From Paenibacillus sp. MMS20-IR301 (GTDB lineage Bacteria; Bacillota; Bacilli; Paenibacillales; Paenibacillaceae), in the NCBI RefSeq assembly GCF_032302195.1, contig NZ_CP135275.1, forward strand, positions 2,914,001 through 2,978,000: a stretch of DNA of 64,000 nucleotides, written 5' to 3'. The notes beneath the pieces are model-generated. The model saw only the letters and a program-made list of their open reading frames with translations, did not search any database and was not told the origin of the DNA. Shown piece after piece: positions 16,706 to 25,700 of this stretch (the stretch's first letter is position 1; each line of letters begins with the position of its first letter). The translations under genes and the position numbers were made by a program.

Positions 16706-16843
16706 ATGTCCACTAAACGCAAACCACCTACCCTGCAGCAGAAAAAAGAAGAAGTGAACCGCAAAGCAATCCTCTGGATTAGTGCAAGCCTGGTACTGCT
16801 GATTGCGCTCATAGTTGTATTATTTATCGTAGCCGGAAACTAA
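16706..16843 (+). CDS. small single-pass membrane protein, 45 aa
   Basis: A 45-residue protein with a basic, polar N-terminus (STKRKPPTLQQKKEEVNRK) and one C-terminal membrane helix, consistent with a tail-anchored small protein. The start ATG follows AAGAAGGATG. It is divergent from pyrD and convergent with the L,D-transpeptidase gene, with which its stop codon overlaps. No family is recognised. The clean SD and high charge/hydrophobic segregation support it as real. Confidence 0.65.
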   Translation: MSTKRKPPTLQQKKEEVNRKAILWISASLVLLIALIVVLFIVAGN

Positions 16844-18276
16844 TTTAACCAATGGTACACTTTATGGGGGTTGGTCTGATTTGGAGACGTATCGTCAGGG
16901 AACCGGTCATCCGGGATTACCAGCTCCTCAGGCAGAACCCCTTTACTAATCTGCACCTTGGTACCCATCGGGGCCATGGCAAACAGCTCCTCAACATCCT
17001 TGCGGTTCATCCGTATGCAGCCCAGCGATTCATCCTTGCCGATACTGTCCTGATCATTGGTCCCGTGTATCGCATAATTGCTGTCCGATAGCTGCATGCC
17101 GCGGCTGCCGAATTCCCCGTTATCGCGTCCGTTCGGGTTGACCACCTTGTCCGAAATAACGAAGTTCCCTTCCGGTGTGCGTTCACCGCCAAGCCCGACT
17201 TCATAGTTCCGCAGAATAATGCTGCCGCTGGTCAGAGCCAGGCGGTGTTTTTGTTTATCTATAATAATAGTAAGCGGTCCGGTAAAAAAGGGCTGTCCGC
17301 CCCCGCCTGCTCCGTTAACTGCTGCCGGTATGCCTGTACCCGTCTGCCCTTGCCCGGAAGCACCGGCAGCCGGAGCAGCCGTGCCTTGCGGTGCAGGCAG
17401 GCCAAGCCCTGCCGCCGCACTGCGGAGCGGGGCGAATTCCTCTTTCATCAGCGGCGTCACCGCACCCAGCCAGTTCGCCGGGAACGGCTGGACCAGCTGC
17501 TCCAGCGATTTCGGAAGCGCCCCTTTGCTGTTCTTATATGTACGCACAGCACTCCATAGCACGGCAAGCTCCTCCTGCTGCTCCTGCCAGCTGGCGGCCT
17601 GCTGCTTAATCCCCTCCGCATCCGGCGGCTGGCAGTCACAGGCTGCAGGATTATAGGACTGGTAGGTTACCCGTCCCTCCCTGCTCTTCTCGATTGTAGC
17701 TGCAAGCGGCAGACCCTTGGTCCATATCAGCCACTTTCCGGAACGCTTCATGCCAAGCATCGCCGTGGCTGAAGGTGTCTGCGCACTCTGCAGGATGCCG
17801 GCCAGCCCCTGGCTGCCGGACACTGCATCCGTGCCGGCAGCCGTGAAGGCGAGGCCCGCCGGTTCATCCGGTGCAGCCGTTTCCTCTGCCGCATTTCCCG
17901 GCGGGGCTTCCGGCAGCGCGGAAGCACTATTTGAAGTAAGTCCGGCCAGGCTATCCTGCGTCAGTTCAGGAGCTACGGCAGCCGGAATAAGCAGCAGGAA
18001 CAGCAGCAGGAAGGCCAGCAGGATACGGCGCTTCCTGAGCCTGCCTGCCTGGCGCTCCCGGGCAGACTGCAGCAGCCCGTCCTCATATTGCTTCAGCATC
18101 TCTGCGGGCACCTTGCTGTGTTCAAACGCTTCATAGACTTCCCCGGCCTGATTGAAGCAGTAGTTGGCTTTTCCCTGCTGGCCATTCTTATAGTATTCCT
18201 TGCCGAGCAGATACCATGCCATCTTATTATCAGGGTGCATCTGCACATATGCTTTAAGATGCTGCGTATTTTTCAC
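16840..18276 (-). CDS. L,D-transpeptidase with N-terminal helical repeat
   Basis: A 478-aa cell-wall cross-linking enzyme. It begins with a cytosolic TPR-like stretch (residues 1-60), then a membrane segment (about 84-104), a long variable Ala/Pro/Gly-rich extracellular part, and a C-terminal YkuD domain (about 335-450). The catalytic signature HGTND...SLGCIRM with the nucleophilic Cys is intact. The domain should form 3-3 cross-links or modify peptidoglycan outside the membrane. Its stop codon overlaps that of the small membrane protein on the other strand (16840-16843). No terminator separates the two genes. Confidence 0.9.
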   Translation of the reverse strand: MKNTQHLKAYVQMHPDNKMAWYLLGKEYYKNGQQGKANYCFNQAGEVYEAFEHSKVPAEMLKQYEDGLLQSARERQAGRLRKRRILLAFLLLFLLLIPAAVAPELTQDSLAGLTSNSASALPEAPPGNAAEETAAPDEPAGLAFTAAGTDAVSGSQGLAGILQSAQTPSATAMLGMKRSGKWLIWTKGLPLAATIEKSREGRVTYQSYNPAACDCQPPDAEGIKQQAASWQEQQEELAVLWSAVRTYKNSKGALPKSLEQLVQPFPANWLGAVTPLMKEEFAPLRSAAAGLGLPAPQGTAAPAAGASGQGQTGTGIPAAVNGAGGGGQPFFTGPLTIIIDKQKHRLALTSGSIILRNYEVGLGGERTPEGNFVISDKVVNPNGRDNGEFGSRGMQLSDSNYAIHGTNDQDSIGKDESLGCIRMNRKDVEELFAMAPMGTKVQISKGVLPEELVIPDDRFPDDTSPNQTNPHKVYHWLN

Positions 18277-18436
18277 GTTGGCCTCCGGAACAGATAATGG
18301 ATAAATATTTATTTAGCTTGAACTGGAAAGCTATATGTTGATTTAGATTACCTGCTGAGCAAATCAAATGTGGCGTTGGAGCAGGTTATAGAGGGCCAAT
18401 GCCATCTGTCTGGTTCAAATACAATCCCAAGCTGAT

Positions 18437-18627
18437 CCTTAACGGACGCCACAGCCTTTATTCGCTCAAAAAAGGTCATTGAGGCGGACTTAAGGACACG
18501 ACGGCCTTTATCCGCCGCTTATCATGGGCAAACTCCGCTTTTCCGGTGAAATAACGGCGCTCATGTCCGTAAGACCGGCACTCCGGTACCTTTCTGCAGG
18601 CTTAACGCCTCTCATGTCCGTAACGCT
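18437..18627. repeat. four copies of a second intergenic repeat, two in each orientation
   Basis: Units lie at 18437-18465 and 18483-18516 (forward) and 18549-18573 and 18601-18627 (inverted). The inverted pair shares TAACG-C-CTCATGTCCGTAA with two differences. Read in reverse they match the forward units (TTA-CGGAC...GCC-TTA). The rest of the 750-bp gap 18277-19028 holds only the ferredoxin terminator at 18911-18959; I see no credible gene there. Confidence 0.6.
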
Positions 18628-18910
18628 CAGCTAGTCCCTTGAACAACCGTTACGTGACTGGCTACTTTCTTAACCGGTGGCCAATTCAGTCCATTTACCT
18701 GCGCGGCAGCTCATTGCACATGATTTTCAGCTTAAGGGTGAGACATCCGGCCGCTGCTGTTCCCGGATTTTTTGATCATTCATTACTGCTGTTCATGGTG
18801 AACATCCGGTACGCAGGCGGTCACTGGCTTCCCTGCCGTTCCAAGCTCCCCTTTTTCTAAAGTTTTATAGTGCAATCTATTTATATATATTTTATATCGG
18901 TCAGGACAGC

Positions 18911-18959
18911 AAAAAAAGACATCTCAAGCCGCATTTATTACGGTCAGGAGATGCCTTTA
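18911..18959 (-). terminator. intrinsic terminator after ferredoxin
   Basis: AGGCATCTC and GAGATGTCT arms are followed by seven T on the minus strand, 70 bp past the fer stop codon. Confidence 0.8.
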
Positions 18960-19028
18960 TGTAAATATAAGGATCAAATATAAGTTTAACCCTATACCCG
19001 GTCCTTACATTCCAGTACTGATGAAGAC

Positions 19029-19379
<351 letters not shown>

Positions 19380-19431
19380 TTATTGCCCCATTCTCCGTAC
19401 AGCGCCTGGCGGCAGCAGCAGCTTCCCTGTT

Positions 19432-20724
19432 TCAGTCAGCTTCACCGTCCGCACTGCTCAGATTATCCTTTTGCAGCGAGGTTCCGCGCTCCTGATGATT
19501 CCGCAGCCGCGCTGAATGACTGTCACTCAGCATCCCGGCAGTCAGTACGGCATTCTCGCCGAATTTGTTGCGCAGCATGTCCATCGCCTTATTCAGCGAC
19601 TCCTTCTTCGGCTGCCGTTCATAATCGAACAGATCCAGCTGAATGGCCGCTTCCTCCTTCGGGGTCAGCCCGTGAAGTGTTACGCCGAGCAGGCGCACGG
19701 GCTTGTCCCCTTTCCAGTGGCGGGCGAACTGGTCACAGGCGGCCTTATAAATATCTTCGGCACTTTCTGTAGGCGCCTCCAGCTGGCGTGAGCGTGTAAT
19801 TGTCTTCATATCCGGGGTCCGGATCGTCAGCTGTACCCCTGCCGCAACCAGCCCCTGCTTGCGCAGCCGCCTTGCTACCTGGTCACAGAGATTAAGCAGC
19901 ACCGGACGCGCCTCCCCCAGCCCTACTACATCCTGCGGCAGTGTAGTCGTATGGCCAATCGACTTGCTCTGCTCGCGTTCCGGATTCACGCTGCCGTGGT
20001 CAATCCCGTTGCCCGCCCGCTTCAGCCAGGCGCCAAGTACACCGAAATGCCCGATCAGCATCGCCTCATCCGCAGCTGCCAGCTGTCCGATATTATATAT
20101 ACCGAGCTTGCGCAATTTCTCAGCCGTCTTGCCGCCGATGCCGAACATTTCATTGCAGGGCTTATCCCAGAGGACAGACGGCACATCGCGCAGCCGCAGC
20201 ACGGAAATCCCATTCGGCTTCTTGAGATCCGAAGCAATCTTTGCCAGCAGCTTGTTGGGGGCAACCCCAATGGAGCACGGCAGGCTAAGCTCTTCCATAA
20301 TACGGCGCTGTATCTCCCCGGCGATCTGCAGCGGTGTCCCGAATTGGCGGGAGCCGGTAATATCCAGATAACATTCATCAATGGAGACTGCTTCGAGCAG
20401 CGGAGTATAGCTGTAAGCAATCTGCATGAAAGCACCCGAATACTTGCGGTACAGATGAAAATCCGGCTTAATAAGGATTAAGGACGGGCAGATCCGCAGC
20501 GCCTTCTGCACCTGCATTCCCGTGGAGATTCCCAGTCTGCGGGCCGCATAGGAGCAGGTGACAATAATCCCCCGCCTCGCCTCCACACTGCCGGCAACCG
20601 CTGTCGCCTTGCCTTTATACTGCTCCGGATTCTCCGCCTCATGCACAGAGCAATAAAAGGCGTTCATATCCACATGCAGAATAACCCTGCCGCTTGCCGG
20701 ATAATATTGATCCACATCCTGCAT
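19432..20724 (-). CDS. dinB: DNA polymerase IV (Y family)
   Basis: A 430-aa translesion polymerase. The palm motifs DMNAFYCSVHEAENP near the N-terminus and SIDECYLDIT (catalytic Asp-Glu) are intact, followed by helix-hairpin-helix and little-finger regions (IGGKTAEKLRKLGI). The best start is the ATG at 20724, with AAGAAGG eight bases upstream; a TTG at 20754 is the alternative. The last 20 residues are polar, and I see no clear beta-clamp motif at the very end. It is monocistronic, between fer and cimA. Confidence 0.93.
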   Translation of the reverse strand: MQDVDQYYPASGRVILHVDMNAFYCSVHEAENPEQYKGKATAVAGSVEARRGIIVTCSYAARRLGISTGMQVQKALRICPSLILIKPDFHLYRKYSGAFMQIAYSYTPLLEAVSIDECYLDITGSRQFGTPLQIAGEIQRRIMEELSLPCSIGVAPNKLLAKIASDLKKPNGISVLRLRDVPSVLWDKPCNEMFGIGGKTAEKLRKLGIYNIGQLAAADEAMLIGHFGVLGAWLKRAGNGIDHGSVNPEREQSKSIGHTTTLPQDVVGLGEARPVLLNLCDQVARRLRKQGLVAAGVQLTIRTPDMKTITRSRQLEAPTESAEDIYKAACDQFARHWKGDKPVRLLGVTLHGLTPKEEAAIQLDLFDYERQPKKESLNKAMDMLRNKFGENAVLTAGMLSDSHSARLRNHQERGTSLQKDNLSSADGEAD

Positions 20725-20861
20725 GGTATCTACCTTCTTATCTTCGGTTTCCAAGTGTTAATTTCAGCATACCCCTCCCCTGGCGGAAGGTCAACTTACC
20801 GAAGCAGGTCCGGGACTTATCCTGCAAAAAGTTCTTTGTTACTTTCCCGCGTAAAAATGCT

Positions 20862-20972
20862 ATAATATAAAAATTCATTTCATATACGTGTATATGCCCA
20901 CAAAACTTAAGCCTATGCTTCCGAAGCCAGTTTTGCGAAGCTCATTCAAAGAAGTATATGCCCACAAAACTT
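20862..20972 (+). promoter_or_regulatory. cimA promoter and repeat-containing leader
   Basis: An extended -10 TGCTATAAT (TATAAT at 20862-20867) predicts a transcript start near 20875. The leader of about 110 nt contains an exact 19-bp direct repeat GTATATGCCCACAAAACTT at 20890-20908 and 20954-20972. Between the copies are a CAAAACT/AGTTTTG inverted repeat and a GCTTCCGAAGC hairpin. No T-box or leader peptide is evident. Confidence 0.6.
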
Positions 20973-20986
20973 TTAGGAGGACACTC

Positions 20987-22606
20987 ATGTCTAAGTCCAT
21001 TTCCATCTTCGATACCACTTTGCGCGACGGCACTCAAGGCGAAGGAATCAGCCTGTCGGCGGATGACAAGCTGAAGATTGCCAAAAAACTCGACGATCTG
21101 GGTGTCCATTATATTGAAGGCGGCAATCCGGGAAGCAATACGAAAGACATCGAATTTTTCAAAAGAGTCCAGGAGCTGCATCTGAATGCCAAGATTACGG
21201 CCTTTGGCAGCACCCGGCGTAAAAATTCCGTGGCCGAACATGACGAGGGGCTGCAGCGGATGATTGCCGCCGGCGTTCCGGCAGCTACCCTGGTCGGAAA
21301 ATCCTGGGATTTCCATGTTCATACTGCACTGCAGACCACCCTTGAAGAGAATCTGGCTATGATCAGCGAGTCGATATCCTATCTGAAGCGCCAGGGACTT
21401 GAGGTTATATTCGATGCCGAGCATTTCTTCGACGGGTTCAAGAACAACCCTGAGTATGCTTCAGCCGTCCTTACCCGTGCCCGCGAGGCCGGTGCAGACT
21501 GGCTGGTCATGTGTGATACCAATGGCGGAACACTGCCGTTCGAAATTCAGGAGATCGTATCAGGCGTAGCCGGACTTCTTCCCGGTGCTCCGCTCGGAAT
21601 TCACACGCACAACGACTGCGAGCTTGCCGTTGCCAATACACTGAGTGCCATCGGTGCAGGCGTCCGGCAGGTACAGGGTACAGTTAACGGCTATGGCGAG
21701 CGATGCGGCAATGCCAACCTGTGTTCGATCATTCCAACCCTGCAGCTTAAGATGGGCTACTACTGCATACCTGGTGATTCGCTGTCACAGCTGACCAATA
21801 CCGCCCGCTTCATCAGTGAGGTGGCCAATGTGAATATGCCGGTGAATCAGCCTTATGTAGGCACTGCTGCATTTGCCCATAAGGGCGGCATCCATGTCTC
21901 AGCTATTCTGCGAGATTCACGGACCTATGAGCATATCGCCCCTGAGCTGGTCGGCAACAAACAACGCGTGCTCGTCTCCGAGCTGGCCGGACAGAGCAAT
22001 GTGCTGTCCAAAGCCCAGGAGATGGGGCTGAGCCTCGATCCGAGCAGCGAGCAAGCGCGCAAGGTCATTGACAAGATCAAGGACCTGGAGCATCAGGGCT
22101 ATCAATTCGAAGGTGCTGACGCGTCACTGGAGCTGCTTCTGCGGGAAGCCACCGGAGAGATGAATGAGCTGTTTACCTTCGAATCCTTCAAGATGCTGGT
22201 AGAGAAAACCGCTGGGCGGCCCGTAGTATCTGAAGCCTTCGTCAAGCTGAAGGTAGGCGGAGAGAACCTGTACACCGCAGCAGAGGGCAACGGCCCGGTT
22301 AACGCACTGGACAATGCGCTGCGTAAAGCGCTGCAGACTTATTTCCCGCAGCTTAAGGATATGCACCTCTCCGATTACAAAGTCCGGGTGCTCGATGAGC
22401 AGGATCAGACCGCAGCCAAGGTCCGCGTATTAATTGAATCCAAAGACTACGGGGACACCTGGAGTACAGTCGGTGTATCCAGCAACGTTATAGAAGCCAG
22501 CTGGGAGGCCCTGGTCGATTCCATGCGTTACGCCCTGCTTGGACAAATTTCGCTTGAACAGGAAATTGAAACCAGCAAAGAGCCAAGAGGATTGGTTAAT
22601 CACTGA
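20987..22606 (+). CDS. cimA: (R)-citramalate synthase
   Basis: A 539-aa enzyme condensing acetyl-CoA and pyruvate to citramalate, the first step of threonine-independent isoleucine synthesis. The HMGL-like TIM barrel starts FDTTLRDGTQGEG and contains the metal ligands in HTHNDCELAVANT and NGYGERCGNANL. A LeuA-type C-terminal regulatory domain (about residues 400-520) suggests feedback inhibition by isoleucine. The length and the GTQGEGIS motif separate it from 2-isopropylmalate synthase. The ATG at 20987 has AGGAGG upstream. It is a single gene with its own promoter and terminator. Confidence 0.9.
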   Translation: MSKSISIFDTTLRDGTQGEGISLSADDKLKIAKKLDDLGVHYIEGGNPGSNTKDIEFFKRVQELHLNAKITAFGSTRRKNSVAEHDEGLQRMIAAGVPAATLVGKSWDFHVHTALQTTLEENLAMISESISYLKRQGLEVIFDAEHFFDGFKNNPEYASAVLTRAREAGADWLVMCDTNGGTLPFEIQEIVSGVAGLLPGAPLGIHTHNDCELAVANTLSAIGAGVRQVQGTVNGYGERCGNANLCSIIPTLQLKMGYYCIPGDSLSQLTNTARFISEVANVNMPVNQPYVGTAAFAHKGGIHVSAILRDSRTYEHIAPELVGNKQRVLVSELAGQSNVLSKAQEMGLSLDPSSEQARKVIDKIKDLEHQGYQFEGADASLELLLREATGEMNELFTFESFKMLVEKTAGRPVVSEAFVKLKVGGENLYTAAEGNGPVNALDNALRKALQTYFPQLKDMHLSDYKVRVLDEQDQTAAKVRVLIESKDYGDTWSTVGVSSNVIEASWEALVDSMRYALLGQISLEQEIETSKEPRGLVNH

Positions 22607-22640
22607 GAACTGACAATTCTCCCTGCGGTATATACAGGCA

Positions 22641-22684
22641 AAAAGCCCTCCGGTGCGGATGACCCGCTCGCCGGGGGGCTTTAT
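22641..22684. terminator. bidirectional intrinsic terminator
   Basis: AAAGCCC-CCGG and CCGG-GGGCTTT arms lie between the convergent cimA and thioredoxin-like genes, with T-tracts on both strands. Confidence 0.85.
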
Positions 22685-22696
22685 AACAGCTATTCA

Positions 22697-23257
22697 TCAG
22701 GAGCCGGTCAAGGCAATAATTTTGCTCTCCAGCTCTTCTGCCGACAGGACCCCCAGTATAATCTCGCTGACTACACCATTCTTGTCAATTAACACATTAG
22801 TCGGGAACACCGCTCCGTTATACTGGTCAAAGACCTTGCCCTTCAGATCATACATGACCGGAAAGGTCAGCATGTACTTCTTCACGAACCGTTCTGCATT
22901 TGGCTTATAATCCTGGCTTGTGACATTAATTCCGTAAATATCAAGCACATCTTTATATTTCATCGCCAGCTTATTCAGGGCAGGAGCCTCTTCCTGGCAA
23001 GGCCCGCACCAGGATGCCCAGAAATTAAGGATCACCGGCTTCACGCGGTCACCGCCGACCTCATAGCGTTTATCCCCCTCCTGCAGGATAAACGCCGGAG
23101 CCAGCTTGCCTGCATAGGCACCAATTTCAAGTCCGGCCTGCTGCTGCATAACCGGCACTGCGTTTGGCCCGGCTGTGCTCCGCTGTACTATAGCCAGAAT
23201 AGCCAGGCCTATGATTATAGCCAGTATCGTCAAATTCCGTTTATGAACTGCTCTCAT
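22697..23257 (-). CDS. TlpA/ResA-like thiol-disulfide oxidoreductase
   Basis: A 186-aa membrane-tethered thioredoxin-fold protein. An N-terminal helix (about residues 9-26) anchors it with the catalytic domain outside. The active site reads WASWCGPC near residue 80, with the cis-Pro region FPTNVLIDKNG further on. It is likely to reduce disulfides in extracytoplasmic proteins, for example apocytochromes, as ResA does. No cytochrome-maturation genes are adjacent, so the partner is unknown. Confidence 0.88.
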   Translation of the reverse strand: MRAVHKRNLTILAIIIGLAILAIVQRSTAGPNAVPVMQQQAGLEIGAYAGKLAPAFILQEGDKRYEVGGDRVKPVILNFWASWCGPCQEEAPALNKLAMKYKDVLDIYGINVTSQDYKPNAERFVKKYMLTFPVMYDLKGKVFDQYNGAVFPTNVLIDKNGVVSEIILGVLSAEELESKIIALTGS

Positions 23258-23290
23258 AGGCTCAGTTCCTTTACATGGGGATTTGCCTCT

Positions 23291-23318
23291 ATTGTACCCC
23301 CACTTGCAGCAGATTCAA
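23291..23318 (-). promoter_or_regulatory. predicted promoter of the TlpA-like gene
   Basis: TTGAAT, 16 bp and TACAAT on the minus strand, ending about 35 bp before the start codon. Confidence 0.5.
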
Positions 23319-23330
23319 ACGTAACAACAA

Positions 23331-23360
23331 AAAAAGAGGATTCCGTCTAAGACGAAATCC
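23331..23360 (-). terminator. terminator-like hairpin between divergent genes
   Basis: GGATTTCGTCT and AGACGGAATCC arms with TCTTTTTTT on the minus strand. It lies upstream of the predicted TlpA-like promoter and 20 bp before the JAMM gene, where no minus-strand gene ends. Confidence 0.6.
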
Positions 23361-23383
23361 CATGAAGAGAGAGGGGTGAAGAT

Positions 23384-23851
23384 ATGACAGCCTTCCAGGG
23401 AACTCCCCAGTCTGTCAGACTGGGCTCTTCCGTACAGCAAATGCTGGGGAAGCATATGCTGTCCTGTTATCCGCAGGAGGCCTGCGGAATCCTGCTGGGC
23501 ACTGCCGCAGCGGGCGGCATGTGTATTAGCAGCTATGTGCCGATACGCAACGTAGCGCCTGACCCGCTGCATTTTTTTGTACCGGAGCCTGAAGCTTGGA
23601 TAAGGGTACTATACCACGAGCCCTCGCTCGTCGGATTATTCCACTCCCACCCGAACTCTGCCCCTTGGCCTTCTCCTGCAGATCTGAACGGCCTGGCGGC
23701 GCTGGGACCCGAATTCAAGCTCTATCTGATCGGCTCTCCGGGCGCCGGCTCAGGCCTGCCTGTGTTCAACGGGTTCTTCATTCAGCGGACAACCGGCAAT
23801 GGTTCAGCAACTGCATACAGCTTGCAGCAAGTGCCGCTAAGCCCTGCTTAA
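23384..23851 (+). CDS. JAMM/MPN+ metallopeptidase (M67)
   Basis: A 155-aa single-domain JAB1/MPN protein. The zinc site is complete: Glu32 in YPQEACGIL, then HSHPNSAPWPSPAD with His87, His89, Ser97 and Asp100. Bacterial members cleave isopeptide or C-terminal peptide bonds, often on ubiquitin-like sulfur carriers. No ThiS/MoaD-like gene is nearby, so the substrate is unknown. Its 3' end overlaps the convergent exonuclease gene by 15 bp. Confidence 0.88.
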   Translation: MTAFQGTPQSVRLGSSVQQMLGKHMLSCYPQEACGILLGTAAAGGMCISSYVPIRNVAPDPLHFFVPEPEAWIRVLYHEPSLVGLFHSHPNSAPWPSPADLNGLAALGPEFKLYLIGSPGAGSGLPVFNGFFIQRTTGNGSATAYSLQQVPLSPA

Positions 23852-24586
23852 ATAGGCATACAAATCGCCAAGTGTTTCCACCGGACTCTTTTGCGATATT
23901 TCACGGATATAGGAGACCCATAATTTCGCCGTCATCTTGGCATCCTCCAGTGCATGATGGCGGCCGCTGATCGGTATCTCATGAACAGCCAGCAGTTCAT
24001 CCAGCGTATAGCTGCTGCGCTGCGGCTCCAGCCAGCGGGCCAGCATCATTGTATCGAGAACACGGTGAGTGAGCTGAACTTTGGAGGTCTTCCATAAGGC
24101 TGCATTAAGAAATGCTTTGTCATGTGCACTCCCGTGCGCCACCAGTACCCTCTGGCCGACAAAGGACATGAAATTATGCAATCCGTCGATTAGAGAAGGT
24201 GCGGATGAAGTCATTTCCCCGGAAATACCTGTAAGCTTCGTAATTGTATCCGGAATTGCCGCCGCACAGTTTACAAGCGTATAGAAGCATTCCTCTTCCT
24301 TGATCTCCTCCCCTACTACCCGGATCGCACCAAAGGACATAATCTCGTCCCCGCCCTGATGGGAGAAGCCCGTAGTTTCAAGATCAAAGATCACCGTCTC
24401 CAGCTCGGAAAGCGGAGTGTGCAGCACTTCAGGTCGCCGTTTCTCGCGCATAAGGGAACGGATGAACGCCATTTGCTGTGCTGTCTGCTGTGCGGAATCC
24501 CCGCCTCTCATGGAAGCGATGGCTGATGGCATACCACCCTGCCGCAAATTGTTCCAGAATCCCCCGCCTTTGTTCGGCTCCTTCAT
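23837..24586 (-). CDS. DnaQ-like 3'-5' exonuclease
   Basis: A 249-aa DEDDh exonuclease. The motifs VIFDLETTGF (Exo I), the VAHGSAHDKAFL region (Exo II) and HHALEDAKMT (Exo III His-Asp) are all present. This matches epsilon-like proofreading or RNA-trimming domains found as stand-alone proteins in Bacillales. An N-terminal stretch of about 60 basic residues precedes the domain. Its ATG overlaps the stop of the nucleotidyltransferase gene by four bases (ATGA), so the two are co-translated. Confidence 0.88.
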   Translation of the reverse strand: MKEPNKGGGFWNNLRQGGMPSAIASMRGGDSAQQTAQQMAFIRSLMREKRRPEVLHTPLSELETVIFDLETTGFSHQGGDEIMSFGAIRVVGEEIKEEECFYTLVNCAAAIPDTITKLTGISGEMTSSAPSLIDGLHNFMSFVGQRVLVAHGSAHDKAFLNAALWKTSKVQLTHRVLDTMMLARWLEPQRSSYTLDELLAVHEIPISGRHHALEDAKMTAKLWVSYIREISQKSPVETLGDLYAYLSRA

Positions 24587-25665
24587 AGCTGTCTCCTTTC
24601 CGCTGACCGGAGCTGACGCTGCAGCGCCTTATGGAGGCGTCTTACCAGCAGCAGGCCTTCCCGAAGCTCAAGTCTGAGCTGTTTATTCTTCAGATCATTC
24701 TCGGCATAATAATCACTGCTGGTGAGCAACCCGTCTTTTACCGTGTACGGTGTGTTCACCCGCATTTTCAAAGCAGTCTGAAACGCCGCACGGATCTCCT
24801 CCAGATGCTGATACTGCTCCAGTTCAGCCAGCAGTTCAAGTCTCCTTAGTGTTGATGAAACTTTAATTCCATGCAGGAGCGACAAATGTCTGACAATATT
24901 CACAAGCGGAATGTAGAGGCCGTATTTCACATCAAATCCCCCGGCATAATCACCAAACCGCTCAGTGAGCACCTGCCCAAGCAGATTAAGTGTCGCCTTG
25001 TGGCGCACTGTATTGCGAAGCACTGCTATTGTCAGTTTCTTGTTATCCTTGAATCCGGCCTGGAACGCTTCCCGCCACTGCGCAGATAACGCTTCGCTTC
25101 CTGCTACATGACGCATGTCCGAGGCAATAATCAGGTACCGGACCGGCTCCCACTCAAGCTCCTCCATCCACTTCGCCAGCTGAGCCTTCCAGTCAGGCAG
25201 CGTTTTGCGCCACAGCGGCTCGGAGCACATCACCTTTCCGTCGCATTTCTCATAGCCGGCTGTTTCAAGCACATTAGACAGCATGATTCCAAAGGCTTCG
25301 AAATAGCTTCTTTTAGTACCATCCGGTTCCCCTTCAATAATCAAGCCATTATCCTGATCACTCCAGAGCGTAGCCTCTTGCCTGCCTGCACTGCCGAAGA
25401 CAATAAAGGAATAGGCGCAAGGAGGCAGGCCGTAGCCCGCCTCCTTCATCTGCGCCTCACATATGCGTACCGCCGCTGCTGCAAGCTGATCATGCATTGC
25501 ATTCACCCGGTACATCCATTCCTCCACAGGGATAACGTTTAATTGCTCCAGGAGTACTTGCTGGCAAGCGGTACGCCTGGCTTTAAGCTCCCGGGGCGAA
25601 CCGGCCGTTGCGATGGACTTATAATTTTCATCATTATTCCAATCTGTAGTCTCCACCTGAGCCAC
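24583..25665 (-). CDS. GlnD-like (DUF294) nucleotidyltransferase
   Basis: A 360-aa protein with a nucleotidyltransferase core, FGSAGRQEATLWSDQDNGLI, carrying the GS-x-GR-x-E and paired Asp metal-binding motif of GlnD/DUF294 proteins. A C-terminal helical DUF294_C region follows. Unlike many relatives it has no CBS or cyclic-nucleotide domain, and it lacks the HD and ACT domains of true GlnD. It lies 35 bp downstream of amtB and overlaps the exonuclease gene. A role in nitrogen signalling is plausible but rests only on position. Confidence 0.82.
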   Translation of the reverse strand: MAQVETTDWNNDENYKSIATAGSPRELKARRTACQQVLLEQLNVIPVEEWMYRVNAMHDQLAAAAVRICEAQMKEAGYGLPPCAYSFIVFGSAGRQEATLWSDQDNGLIIEGEPDGTKRSYFEAFGIMLSNVLETAGYEKCDGKVMCSEPLWRKTLPDWKAQLAKWMEELEWEPVRYLIIASDMRHVAGSEALSAQWREAFQAGFKDNKKLTIAVLRNTVRHKATLNLLGQVLTERFGDYAGGFDVKYGLYIPLVNIVRHLSLLHGIKVSSTLRRLELLAELEQYQHLEEIRAAFQTALKMRVNTPYTVKDGLLTSSDYYAENDLKNKQLRLELREGLLLVRRLHKALQRQLRSAERRQL

Positions 25666-25700
25666 GCGGTCCGCCTCCCTATCAAGTAGAAGTTATAAAT

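Noticed and set aside
18639..18860. 73-codon TTG-start frame in the ferredoxin-side gap
   Set aside because: No SD, no conserved features, and it starts right after an intergenic repeat; likely chance.
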